In this document: positions 9,116 through 17,293 of the stretch, piece after piece
Layout: each line of letters begins with the position of its first letter
Numbering within the stretch: position 1 is the stretch's first letter
Source: Magnetovibrio sp.
GTDB lineage: Bacteria > Pseudomonadota > Alphaproteobacteria > Rhodospirillales_A > JABHCV01
Direction: 5' to 3'
Assembly: GCA_002717285.1 (NCBI GenBank)
Contig: PBDF01000011.1
Span: forward strand, 138,948 to 202,947
Length of the DNA stretch: 64,000 nt
The notes under the pieces: model-generated
The model's input: only the letters and a program-made list of their open reading frames with translations
What the model was told of the DNA's origin: nothing
Database searches by the model: none
Translations under genes and position numbers: made by a program

Positions 9116-9903
9116 GTATCGAGGTTCTTGCTATAATTCAAGCTCGAATGTCCTCAACGCGACTTCCAGGGAAAGTCCTTATGAAAATATTAGGGAAGCC
9201 AATGTTGGAACTTCAAATTGAGCGTATTCAACAATCCGTAGAAATAAACCATTTAATTGTTGCAACAAGTTTTGAGGTTGAGGATGACCCTATTGAAAAT
9301 TTGTGTGTCAAAATCGGATTACCATGCTTTCGTGGTCCTTTAGATGATGTGTTGGACCGTTTCTTTCAAGCTGCAAATACATATCAGCCCAAACACATTG
9401 TTCGATTAACAGGGGACTGCCCATTAGCTGACCCTGAGATTATAGATCGTGTTATTCGATTGCATCGTAAAAAAGGATACGATTATACCTCAAATATTGC
9501 GCCACCAACCTGGCCCGATGGAATGGATGTTGAGGTTTTACGCTTTTTTTGCCTAAAAGAAGCCGCAACTGAGGCAAGACTTCCATCCGAGCGTGAACAC
9601 GTCACACCATTTATTCTAAATCGCCCAAAAAGGTATAATTGTGGGAATCTTCAAAACGACCAAAACTTATCTTTCCATAGGTTGACTGTAGATGAAGTTA
9701 ATGATTTTGATAAAGCTAAACAAATTTTTAAATCTTTATACCCCAAAAATTCAAGATTTTCTCTGAATGATATCCTTTACTTGCTGGATAATAAACCAGC
9801 AATCTCAATGATTAATGCTAAAGTAGATAGTAATGCGGGCATTCGAGAGGCGAAAAATAAAGATCGGGAATATCTGTTAAAGAGAGAAAACTATGACACT
9901 TGA
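9112..9903 (+). CDS. SpsF/PseF-like cytidylyltransferase
   Basis: This 263-residue protein has the nucleotidyltransferase signature IIQARMSSTRLPGKVL at its N-terminus and RLTGDCPLADPEII around residue 105, matching the SpsF and CMP-nonulosonate synthetase family. Such enzymes activate sugars with CTP; PseF makes CMP-pseudaminic acid. It could activate the PseI product or a smaller amino-containing unit made with the neighbouring class III aminotransferase. It is translationally coupled on both sides (4-base overlap upstream, 11-base overlap downstream). Confidence 0.8.
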   Translation: MSIEVLAIIQARMSSTRLPGKVLMKILGKPMLELQIERIQQSVEINHLIVATSFEVEDDPIENLCVKIGLPCFRGPLDDVLDRFFQAANTYQPKHIVRLTGDCPLADPEIIDRVIRLHRKKGYDYTSNIAPPTWPDGMDVEVLRFFCLKEAATEARLPSEREHVTPFILNRPKRYNCGNLQNDQNLSFHRLTVDEVNDFDKAKQIFKSLYPKNSRFSLNDILYLLDNKPAISMINAKVDSNAGIREAKNKDREYLLKRENYDT

Positions 9904-11191
9904 CAGACACCCATTTACTTGTTCAGAAAAACTTTTAGAACGAGCCCTTAAAATAATACCTTTGGGAACTCAGACTTTTTCAAAAAGTCACACAATCTAT
10001 CCACATGGTGTTTCACCTTTTTATGCGACACATGCAAAAGGAAGTCATCTTTGGGATGCTGACAAAAACGAATACATAGATTTTGTCAATTCGTTATGTG
10101 CAATCACACTTGGTTACCGAGACCCGGATGTTGATGCAGCAGTACTCACGCAAATGAAAAAAGGAACTTTATTTTCTTTACCACATTCAATTGAAATAGA
10201 TGTTGCTGAGAGTATATGCAAAATGGTCCCCTGTGCCGAAATGGTTCGGTTTGGAAAGAATGGGTCCGATGCCACCTCAGGGGCAGTAAGATTAGCAAGG
10301 GCCTTTACAGGCAGAGATAGAGTTGCGGTGTGTGGCTATCATGGGTGGCAAGACTGGTTTATTGGTTCAACATCACGTAATTTAGGAGTGCCAAAAGCAG
10401 TTCAGGAGCTGACCCATCCATTTAAGTTTAATAATCTAGAGTCACTCCATAGTCTCTTAAAAAACCAAAGGGGTGAATTTGCTTGCATTATTATGGAGGC
10501 CATGAATTGCGAAGAACCTACACCTAGTTTTCTTGAAGGTGTGCAGGCACTCGCAAAAAAACATGGTTCCCTGCTTATCTTAGATGAAACAATTACTGGC
10601 TTTCGTTTCTCAAAGGGAGGCGCACAAGAATTATTTGGCATCAAACCTGACATAGCAACATTTGGCAAAGGCTTATCGAATGGTTACCCCTTATCAGCAA
10701 TTGCTGGGCGAGCTGATGTTATGAAGCTGATGGAAGATATATTTTTTTCTTTTACCATGGGTAGTGAAACACTCTCACTTGCAGCTGCTAAAGCAACACT
10801 CAAAAAAATAAACCGTGAGCCAGTCATTGAGCGAATCAAAGAAAATGGCAATCGAATTATCTCTGGTTTAAAAGAAAGTATAAAACAATATGAAGTCCAG
10901 CACATATTTTCAGTTTCGGGACATCCCGCATGGTCTTTTCTAAATATAAAAGATGTGCTTCCCTACACCAATTGGGAGATCCGAACATATTTATTTCAAG
11001 AAATGTTCAAACGCCAAATACTAATGCTTGGAGCTCACAACATGAGCTACGCCCATACCACTCAGGACATTAATAGCCTTTTATATGCATATGATGAAAT
11101 ATTACCAATGATCAAACAGGCAGTTGCAGAAGGTTCGTTGTTGGAAAAATTAAAATGTAAACCACTAATTCCATTATTCCGAGTGCGCTAA
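9893..11191 (+). CDS. Class III PLP aminotransferase (glutamate-1-semialdehyde aminomutase-like)
   Basis: The 432-residue protein follows the class III aminotransferase plan: an N-terminal substrate region, a PLP-binding Asp in LILDETITGFR and the Schiff-base Lys in ATFGKGLSNGYPLSAI. It resembles HemL but lies between an SpsF-like cytidylyltransferase and PseC, a context known in flagellin and surface-glycan loci, so it is unlikely to be the haem-pathway enzyme. The substrate is not known. It begins inside the end of the SpsF-like gene. Confidence 0.8.
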   Translation: MTLDRHPFTCSEKLLERALKIIPLGTQTFSKSHTIYPHGVSPFYATHAKGSHLWDADKNEYIDFVNSLCAITLGYRDPDVDAAVLTQMKKGTLFSLPHSIEIDVAESICKMVPCAEMVRFGKNGSDATSGAVRLARAFTGRDRVAVCGYHGWQDWFIGSTSRNLGVPKAVQELTHPFKFNNLESLHSLLKNQRGEFACIIMEAMNCEEPTPSFLEGVQALAKKHGSLLILDETITGFRFSKGGAQELFGIKPDIATFGKGLSNGYPLSAIAGRADVMKLMEDIFFSFTMGSETLSLAAAKATLKKINREPVIERIKENGNRIISGLKESIKQYEVQHIFSVSGHPAWSFLNIKDVLPYTNWEIRTYLFQEMFKRQILMLGAHNMSYAHTTQDINSLLYAYDEILPMIKQAVAEGSLLEKLKCKPLIPLFRVR

Positions 11192-11199
11192 AAGAAATT

Positions 11200-12423
11200 A
11201 TGAATAATAAACTAAAGTTTCTTCCATATGGACGGCAGACGATTGATGATGATGATATTGCTGCAGTCATAAAAACACTAAGGTCAGATTTTCTTACTTC
11301 CGGCCCGGTAATAGAGGCCTTTGAGGCGGCTATCTGCAAGAAAACTGGTGCAAAAGCGACAATTACATGTTCAAGCGGCACGGCAGCACTTCACATAGCA
11401 GCCATAGCACTTGGGCTTGGACCTGACGACTGGGTTGTAGTACCAACTGTTACTTTTTTAGCAACAGCCAATGCTGTCAGATATACTGGCGCTAATGTTA
11501 TTTTTGCTGATGTGGATCCTGATAATGGCCTGATGACTACTGAGACTTTTCAAGCGGCTCTTGATGCAAATAAAGAGAAGAACATCCGAGCCGTCCTACC
11601 TGTACACCTCTCTGGGCAACCTATCAATTCAGTTGAAATAACCAAACTAGCTCACAGTAGAGGCATTAAAGTTATAGAAGATGCCAGCCACGCACTTGGT
11701 AGCTCTTACAAGGAAAAAGGCAATGAAAAAATTTATGTCGGTGCATGTCGGCATGCAGACATGACCGTATTTTCCTTTCACCCTGTTAAAGTAATTGCAT
11801 CCGGAGAAGGTGGTGCAGTAACAACTTGTGACCCTGATCTTGAAAAGCGACTTCGCCTAGCTCGAAATCATGGAATGACAAGAAATACGGATGACTTTAT
11901 TAACGTAACTTTGTCACAAAGTTCAGAGGGATTATACAATCCCTGGTACTATGAGATGATTGAGCCAGGTTATAACTATAGGTTAAGTGACATTCACGCG
12001 GCTCTGGGCCTTAGTCAATTAAAAAAACTCAGAAAGTACGTTTCTTCACGTCAAAAAATAGTGGATCTTTATGATCAACTATTAACGGGGTCAAGCCCTG
12101 CTGTCAGCTTATTAAAAAAAGTAATTGGTTGCAACGTCGCGTGGCACTTGTATCCCATTCTCATAAATTTTGATAATCTCGGCATCGACCGTGCTCAAAT
12201 TATGAATGAGCTGCGAGGAAAAGGTATTGGTACTCAAGTCCACTACATTCCAGTCTCATCTCAGCCTTACTATCAAGCCTTGTATGGTAAACAAAAACTA
12301 ACAGGTGCCGAGTCCTATTATGCCCGAACCCTATCTTTACCTCTGTTTCCAGCAATGCTAAATTCTGATGTAGAACATGTAGTTACTAATCTCAAAGAAG
12401 TGATAAATGTAAATAATCGATAG
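11200..12423 (+). CDS. pseC: PLP aminotransferase, PseC-like (DegT/DnrJ family)
   Basis: PseC transfers an amino group to C4 of the PseB product, giving UDP-4-amino-4,6-dideoxy-N-acetyl-beta-L-altrosamine. The 407-residue protein opens with FLPYGRQTIDDDDIAAV, typical of PseC, has the VIEDASHALG segment and the PLP lysine in FSFHPVKVIASGEGG. It starts 8 bases after the class III aminotransferase and ends the first block of the operon. Together with pseB, the GNAT protein and pseI this marks a pseudaminic-acid-like pathway. Confidence 0.88.
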   Translation: MNNKLKFLPYGRQTIDDDDIAAVIKTLRSDFLTSGPVIEAFEAAICKKTGAKATITCSSGTAALHIAAIALGLGPDDWVVVPTVTFLATANAVRYTGANVIFADVDPDNGLMTTETFQAALDANKEKNIRAVLPVHLSGQPINSVEITKLAHSRGIKVIEDASHALGSSYKEKGNEKIYVGACRHADMTVFSFHPVKVIASGEGGAVTTCDPDLEKRLRLARNHGMTRNTDDFINVTLSQSSEGLYNPWYYEMIEPGYNYRLSDIHAALGLSQLKKLRKYVSSRQKIVDLYDQLLTGSSPAVSLLKKVIGCNVAWHLYPILINFDNLGIDRAQIMNELRGKGIGTQVHYIPVSSQPYYQALYGKQKLTGAESYYARTLSLPLFPAMLNSDVEHVVTNLKEVINVNNR

Positions 12424-12749
12424 TTGCTATGTGTTCTTTATATTACCTCAAATAAAATTCTGTCGAGCCTGAATCAAATTAAAACAGCCAAGTAATTTAA
12501 CTGTTCCAAAAATAGATAAATATCCTTGGATTAAAGACGGAAGTTTCGAAATTCAGACAACTTCATCACTGTTCAAACACTATCTTTAAAATTTAACTTA
12601 AAATAAAAACTCTTTTGAATGACTCAACGTAACCACTTTATTAGGGCTAAATAAATGGCCAAGTGGTATCCTGTTTAGTTTCCTTTAGCGAACTTCAAGT
12701 ATTTTTACATATTTGCACTTAAGGTCATGCTCAAGTAGGGGAAATTATT
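12424..12749. other. Intergenic stretch of 326 bases without a gene
   Basis: The stretch between pseC and the PIG-L gene is AT-rich. I saw no open frame with a recognisable product, no clear terminator and no clear promoter. It may be an internal break between transcription units or the scar of a past insertion in this mosaic locus. Confidence 0.4.
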
Positions 12750-13442
12750 ATGACTCAAGAATCAATCCTAGTCGTTGCCGCCCATCCAGATGACGAAGTC
12801 CTCGGATGTGGGGGAACTATAGCAAAACATACCCAATCAGGCGACAAAGTACATATTTTAATTATTGCCGAAGGATTGACGTCTAGACAAAAAAAACAGG
12901 ATGTTAAAAAAATAGAAAAGGGTTTAAAAACTTTACAAAAAAATTCTTCAAAAGCAGCTCAAGCACTAGGTGCTGAAGAACCACACTTTTTTGGGTTTCC
13001 AGACAACCGACTGGACAGCATTAATTTACTCGACATTATAAAACCTATAGAAAATATAGTTAAAGAAATTCGACCTGATAGTATTTATGTACACCATGGG
13101 GGTGACTTGAATATTGACCATCAAATTGTCAACAGAGCTGTAATAACTGCTTGCCGGCCACTACCAGAGTTTAGCGTAAAAAATATTTTTACTTATGAAA
13201 CCGTGTCCAGCACAGAATGGGGTATTGAAACACAAGCTCCTTTTCGCCCAACACGATTCATAAACATAAGTGACACGATCTCAAATAAACTTAGCGCACT
13301 GAAAGCGTATGACTCAGAAATGCGCCCATACCCTCATGCACGTTCATTTGAAAATGTTGAATACTTGGCTAGAACTCGTGGCGCAAGTGTAGGAATTGAA
13401 TTTGCAGAGGCATTCACGGTTATTAGAGAAGTGTTAAACTAG
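12750..13442 (+). CDS. PIG-L family N-deacetylase
   Basis: This 230-residue protein has the metal-binding AHPDDE motif at about residues 11-16 (AAHPDDEVLGCGGT) and the later HHGGDLNIDH segment, the two zinc-binding regions of PIG-L/LmbE deacetylases. These remove acetyl groups from GlcNAc-type substrates. It lies 4 bases upstream of a large putative glycosyltransferase, so it probably modifies an amino sugar of the same glycan. A ribosome-binding GGGGAA precedes the start. Confidence 0.85.
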   Translation: MTQESILVVAAHPDDEVLGCGGTIAKHTQSGDKVHILIIAEGLTSRQKKQDVKKIEKGLKTLQKNSSKAAQALGAEEPHFFGFPDNRLDSINLLDIIKPIENIVKEIRPDSIYVHHGGDLNIDHQIVNRAVITACRPLPEFSVKNIFTYETVSSTEWGIETQAPFRPTRFINISDTISNKLSALKAYDSEMRPYPHARSFENVEYLARTRGASVGIEFAEAFTVIREVLN

Positions 13443-13446
13443 TCAC

Positions 13447-15375
13447 GTGAACCTCTATATTCTCGATCGTACTGTTCTAGCTGATTTAAGCAAATTTGGG
13501 AATTCCCCCAAATCTGGCGATACAGTAATTTATTTTCGCAAAGCACAAGATCCTCAAACGATTGAGTCTAAGAAGTTGATTAGCATGGGGATTGACGTCA
13601 TACAAACAACTGATTTATTAGATAAGGCCTGCGTGAAAGAATTTGACTCTTTAGGTGCCAAGTTCATACGCACTTGGTTTTTATCTAACGGAAAAGATAT
13701 AAGCCTTATTGGTGATTTATCACTTGGCAAATCATATGCGTATGAAATAGCTCGCCAATCAAATCCACGTCAACAAATTTGGTATGGAGAAATTTTTCGC
13801 CGTATAATTACTGCATACCCTGAAATAAAATATATATTTTCCGACATTCAAGATGGTGGTGGAGTTTTTAATCTTTCCCCAGCTTCTATGCCACTTCGAT
13901 TGCTCACCAGCTCAGTTGCAAAATCCCTTGACTGTTCAATAAACTACGTATCTTACCCTCAAGTAATCCCTTTCAGCTTTTCAAGGCCTAAACGATATTC
14001 TTGGACAAAGCTCATTCGGGGTTGGATAAGCGGTTTACGGCCTGCCCATTTGTTTACGCGATTAAAAACTATTCGAAAAGCACGTGAAAGCAAAAATGCC
14101 GGAAAAATAATTTATATTTTTGTTGGACGAGGATTGAGTATTCTTGGAGAACTTTTGGCAAATAGAAAAAAATTTCACGTGATCACAAGCTTTCTAGGAA
14201 TTAAGGGAGCAGGTTACATTCGTTATGATCACTTATTTGTATTGCCAAAGGTCTCAGATATTTTGGTCGTAATAAGGCTTTTGTCTCACTTAAAGCGTTT
14301 AGTAGCAGGAAAAAATTTAGATGCTGGTAGTGCAACCCTAAACAAAATAAATTATACACCGCATCTTGCCAGAAGTACGTTGAATGTTATTCAAAATGAA
14401 ATATTTCCCTTTCTTTTCGTAATTGCACAAACACGAAAATTACAAAAAACATCAAACTTTGATGCTTTATTGTTAAACGGCATGGGTAATGAACCAATGG
14501 GTAATCTTGCAATGCTTACTCAAAAAACAAACCACAAAGTCTACTTGTCTACGCATGGACTAAATATTCATCGCTCTGTTGTATATGGTCCACTTGTAGA
14601 TAACGCTCATGTCACTCACCTCACTCATGGCACCGACCACATTGGAGACCGCCGAACACATGATTTAAATACACCGCTATTAATTGAGAAATCTGTAGGC
14701 AACACATTAACCACATTAATGAATGACATCCGTGGAAAGCACGTTTCCACCTCAAAGAAGAGGCTTCTCGTTTTATGCTTTGGTCACCTTGACGCATGGC
14801 GAGCTGATCGAATCTTTTCTTGTGATAAATATTATATCGACCTTTATGAGATATTTAAAACCCTCATCCCAGAAGGTTGGACCATATCTTTACGTGGACA
14901 CCCTGGCCACCCGCATGAAATGGAAAAAATGATAGCCAAGAGTTTCTCTCTTGAGACCAAGATCCTTTGGGACAAGCATTCTACCTTGAATGATGCGCTA
15001 TTGGCTCATGATTGTGTTGTCAGCAACCTAACATCAGCCTTTTACCAATCCTTATATGCTGGTTGGCCAACTATTTTTTACGAACCCACCCCATTAGGAG
15101 ATTTAGGACCTGAGGATATTGCTGATAATCCAGTCTTGTTCGGCTTGCCGGTAGCCAAAGATCTTGAGAGACCAGTAACAAATAAACCAGACCAACTACT
15201 ATGTATGATACGTGAAACTCTTGACCCTAAAAGTATGGTATCATGTTTTCCAAAACTTTTTTCAAATGAACTGGCACCACGTTTCATTGGACCAGAGCCA
15301 GCGAATTCTGAGGTTTTACTTGCTGACTTTCTAGAAGATAACTTTTTTACCAAAGATAATTTCTTTCGTAATTAA
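13447..15375 (+). CDS. Large putative glycosyltransferase (capsule synthase / polysialyltransferase-like C-terminus)
   Basis: The 642-residue protein begins at a GTG and has no signal peptide. The C-terminal third, with LRGHPGHPHE, then SNLTSAFYQSLYAGWPTIFYEP, looks like the second domain of GT-B enzymes such as polysialyltransferases, CDP-glycerol transferases and Kps-type capsule synthases. The first half is unrecognised. Such enzymes often use CMP-activated nonulosonates, which fits the pse genes nearby, but that is inference. Other possibilities are a transferase for a phospho-substituent. Confidence 0.5.
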   Translation: MNLYILDRTVLADLSKFGNSPKSGDTVIYFRKAQDPQTIESKKLISMGIDVIQTTDLLDKACVKEFDSLGAKFIRTWFLSNGKDISLIGDLSLGKSYAYEIARQSNPRQQIWYGEIFRRIITAYPEIKYIFSDIQDGGGVFNLSPASMPLRLLTSSVAKSLDCSINYVSYPQVIPFSFSRPKRYSWTKLIRGWISGLRPAHLFTRLKTIRKARESKNAGKIIYIFVGRGLSILGELLANRKKFHVITSFLGIKGAGYIRYDHLFVLPKVSDILVVIRLLSHLKRLVAGKNLDAGSATLNKINYTPHLARSTLNVIQNEIFPFLFVIAQTRKLQKTSNFDALLLNGMGNEPMGNLAMLTQKTNHKVYLSTHGLNIHRSVVYGPLVDNAHVTHLTHGTDHIGDRRTHDLNTPLLIEKSVGNTLTTLMNDIRGKHVSTSKKRLLVLCFGHLDAWRADRIFSCDKYYIDLYEIFKTLIPEGWTISLRGHPGHPHEMEKMIAKSFSLETKILWDKHSTLNDALLAHDCVVSNLTSAFYQSLYAGWPTIFYEPTPLGDLGPEDIADNPVLFGLPVAKDLERPVTNKPDQLLCMIRETLDPKSMVSCFPKLFSNELAPRFIGPEPANSEVLLADFLEDNFFTKDNFFRN

Positions 15376-15428
15376 AAATTATAACTTTTTCGCACCAACG
15401 CAATAATCAAGAAAAAGGTAATATTGAA

Positions 15429-16271
15429 ATGCTCAAAAAAATAAGAGCCCTTGTACAATCAATAAAAAACCAAAAATACAAATCACCTGATGACCTATAC
15501 AGAAAGCGAACTCTTTTTGGTCAAATTAATGAATTTTTTAAATATCAAATTATCGCCTCTGACACTTTAGCATATGCCCCACCCTTGATGGGAAATCCAA
15601 TGCGAGCCAAAAATGAGAAAAGGCTATGGCGTGATGAAACTGACTTGTTCTACGAATATTTGGACGATGACAGACGAGAAGAGGCCTTAAAAAGATTTGA
15701 ATTCATGTATAGTATGATTAAGGACAGAGTTATTAAAACTGACACTATACTCGATGTAGGCTGTAATACTGGTTTTTTTCTTGATCAATTTTACAAAAAA
15801 GGGCACAAAAATTTATTTGGCATAGACCCTATGAAAGTTGCAGTCAAGCATGCGAGAGAAAATAGACCTTATCTCAATATCAAGGAGGGTTTTTTTGGGC
15901 CAAAAAAATTTGACATTAATTGTGATATAATGGTTTTTTTCGGCTCAATAACCCGAGTACCCTACAGTGATCGTTTATTTGATGCCATTGACCGTTGTGT
16001 GAGCAAATATGTGCTCGTCTGGATACACGAATCACTTGATAACTTTCATCGTGATTTAAACGTAGGCCTCGGGAAAAAGGGCTTTATTTGCATCGATAAA
16101 AGAGTCGTCAATCCAGATTACATACCCATTGGTTACAAAGGAGCGGATGGGCCAATGTTTCGTTTTACTGACGGCGGTGATGTTGAAAAACTTTTTGATA
16201 GCTATTTTTTATTCCGTCGCGTCGACCCCGAGAACTGGTCAACAGACAAGTTCGATAGTATCGAAAAATAA
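15429..16271 (+). CDS. Class I SAM-dependent methyltransferase
   Basis: The 280-residue protein has a SAM-binding motif I ILDVGCNTGFFLDQF (about 106-120) and an acidic motif II in LFGIDP. An N-terminal region of about 100 residues without clear homology precedes it. It lies just upstream of a second methyltransferase, and the pair could add methyl groups to sugars or to a phosphoramidate. The acceptor cannot be read from sequence. Confidence 0.7.
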   Translation: MLKKIRALVQSIKNQKYKSPDDLYRKRTLFGQINEFFKYQIIASDTLAYAPPLMGNPMRAKNEKRLWRDETDLFYEYLDDDRREEALKRFEFMYSMIKDRVIKTDTILDVGCNTGFFLDQFYKKGHKNLFGIDPMKVAVKHARENRPYLNIKEGFFGPKKFDINCDIMVFFGSITRVPYSDRLFDAIDRCVSKYVLVWIHESLDNFHRDLNVGLGKKGFICIDKRVVNPDYIPIGYKGADGPMFRFTDGGDVEKLFDSYFLFRRVDPENWSTDKFDSIEK

Positions 16272-16292
16272 ATTTTTCTAATCGAGGTCAAT

Positions 16293-17267
16293 ATGAATAA
16301 AGCTGAGCTTCTAGCTTGCCCAACTTGCAAGGGTTTCCCCTTAACTGAAGATAAATCAGGTTTTGTATGCAAACTTTGTAGTTCATTTTTTCCCATTTCT
16401 GAGGGCATACCAGTCTTTTTAAGAAAAGAGTCAAAGATTACGGCAGAAGAGTCTGCTCGAGCAGAATTCTGGGACGAGGGTTGGGATAAGAGAAATAAAA
16501 GTTTACTTTCTTTAAGCCGTAAGGAAGTCCTTAAGGAAAGAAGTAATTACCTCACATACTTAATAGATGAGGGATATCCGTCGGCAATAGATTTATCAGA
16601 GGCAAATGTTGGTGAAAAAAGTTTCTTAAATATTGGTTGTGGTGGTGGGTATGAAGGTCTTTTATTTGCCGGATATGGAACTAAATATATAGGAGTTGAT
16701 TTTTCACATAACGCATTAAATCTCACTCAAAAACTAGTCAGAACCGCTGGCTTTAAAGCTAGCACTTATCAATGTGAAGCTGAGGCGTTGCCTTTTCAAG
16801 ATGCTAGTATAGATGTTGTATATTCAAGTGGAGTTCTTCACCATACGCCCAATATCGAGGTCGCTCTGAAAGAAGCATTTCGGGTTTTAAAACCTGGCGG
16901 CATTGCCATGATTGGCTTGTATGCAACTTACTCACCAATGTTCATGTGGTATCGTTTACATGCACTTATACGAGGTAATTGGACAAAAAAATCAATTGGT
17001 AACTGGATGAACGCAAACACCGAAGGAGAATGGAAAACTGAAAACAGAGTAAACCACTGGACGAAAACATACAGTAAAATACAATTTATAAGAATGATGG
17101 AAACAGCTGGATTTTCCGATATCAAAATTCAACAGATGCCTCAACTGTTAGAGAATTTACCAATCCTTGGAAAGCTATCCAGGGCTGTATTACCCAGAAA
17201 TATAACAAAAATTAAATTGGGGCGCTTTGGACCTATGCTGATTGTAACGTGTACACGCAAACATTAA
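16293..17267 (+). CDS. Methyltransferase with N-terminal zinc ribbon (Trm112-like)
   Basis: The 324-residue protein opens with a small Trm112-like zinc ribbon (CPTC near residue 10 and CKLC near 28) and continues with a class I methyltransferase domain: NIGCGGGYEG (about 110), VDFS, and SSGVLHHTPN. It resembles methyltransferases common in surface-glycan loci. An AGG-containing ribosome-binding site precedes the ATG. It follows the other methyltransferase by 21 bases and precedes the ABC transporter. Confidence 0.8.
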   Translation: MNKAELLACPTCKGFPLTEDKSGFVCKLCSSFFPISEGIPVFLRKESKITAEESARAEFWDEGWDKRNKSLLSLSRKEVLKERSNYLTYLIDEGYPSAIDLSEANVGEKSFLNIGCGGGYEGLLFAGYGTKYIGVDFSHNALNLTQKLVRTAGFKASTYQCEAEALPFQDASIDVVYSSGVLHHTPNIEVALKEAFRVLKPGGIAMIGLYATYSPMFMWYRLHALIRGNWTKKSIGNWMNANTEGEWKTENRVNHWTKTYSKIQFIRMMETAGFSDIKIQQMPQLLENLPILGKLSRAVLPRNITKIKLGRFGPMLIVTCTRKH

Positions 17268-17293
17268 TCCCCCTTAAAGAATGTAATTTTTAA

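Noticed and set aside
9893..11191. Reading the class III aminotransferase as HemL of haem synthesis
   Set aside because: It is overlapped by an SpsF-like gene and followed by pseC; the context points to a glycan role.
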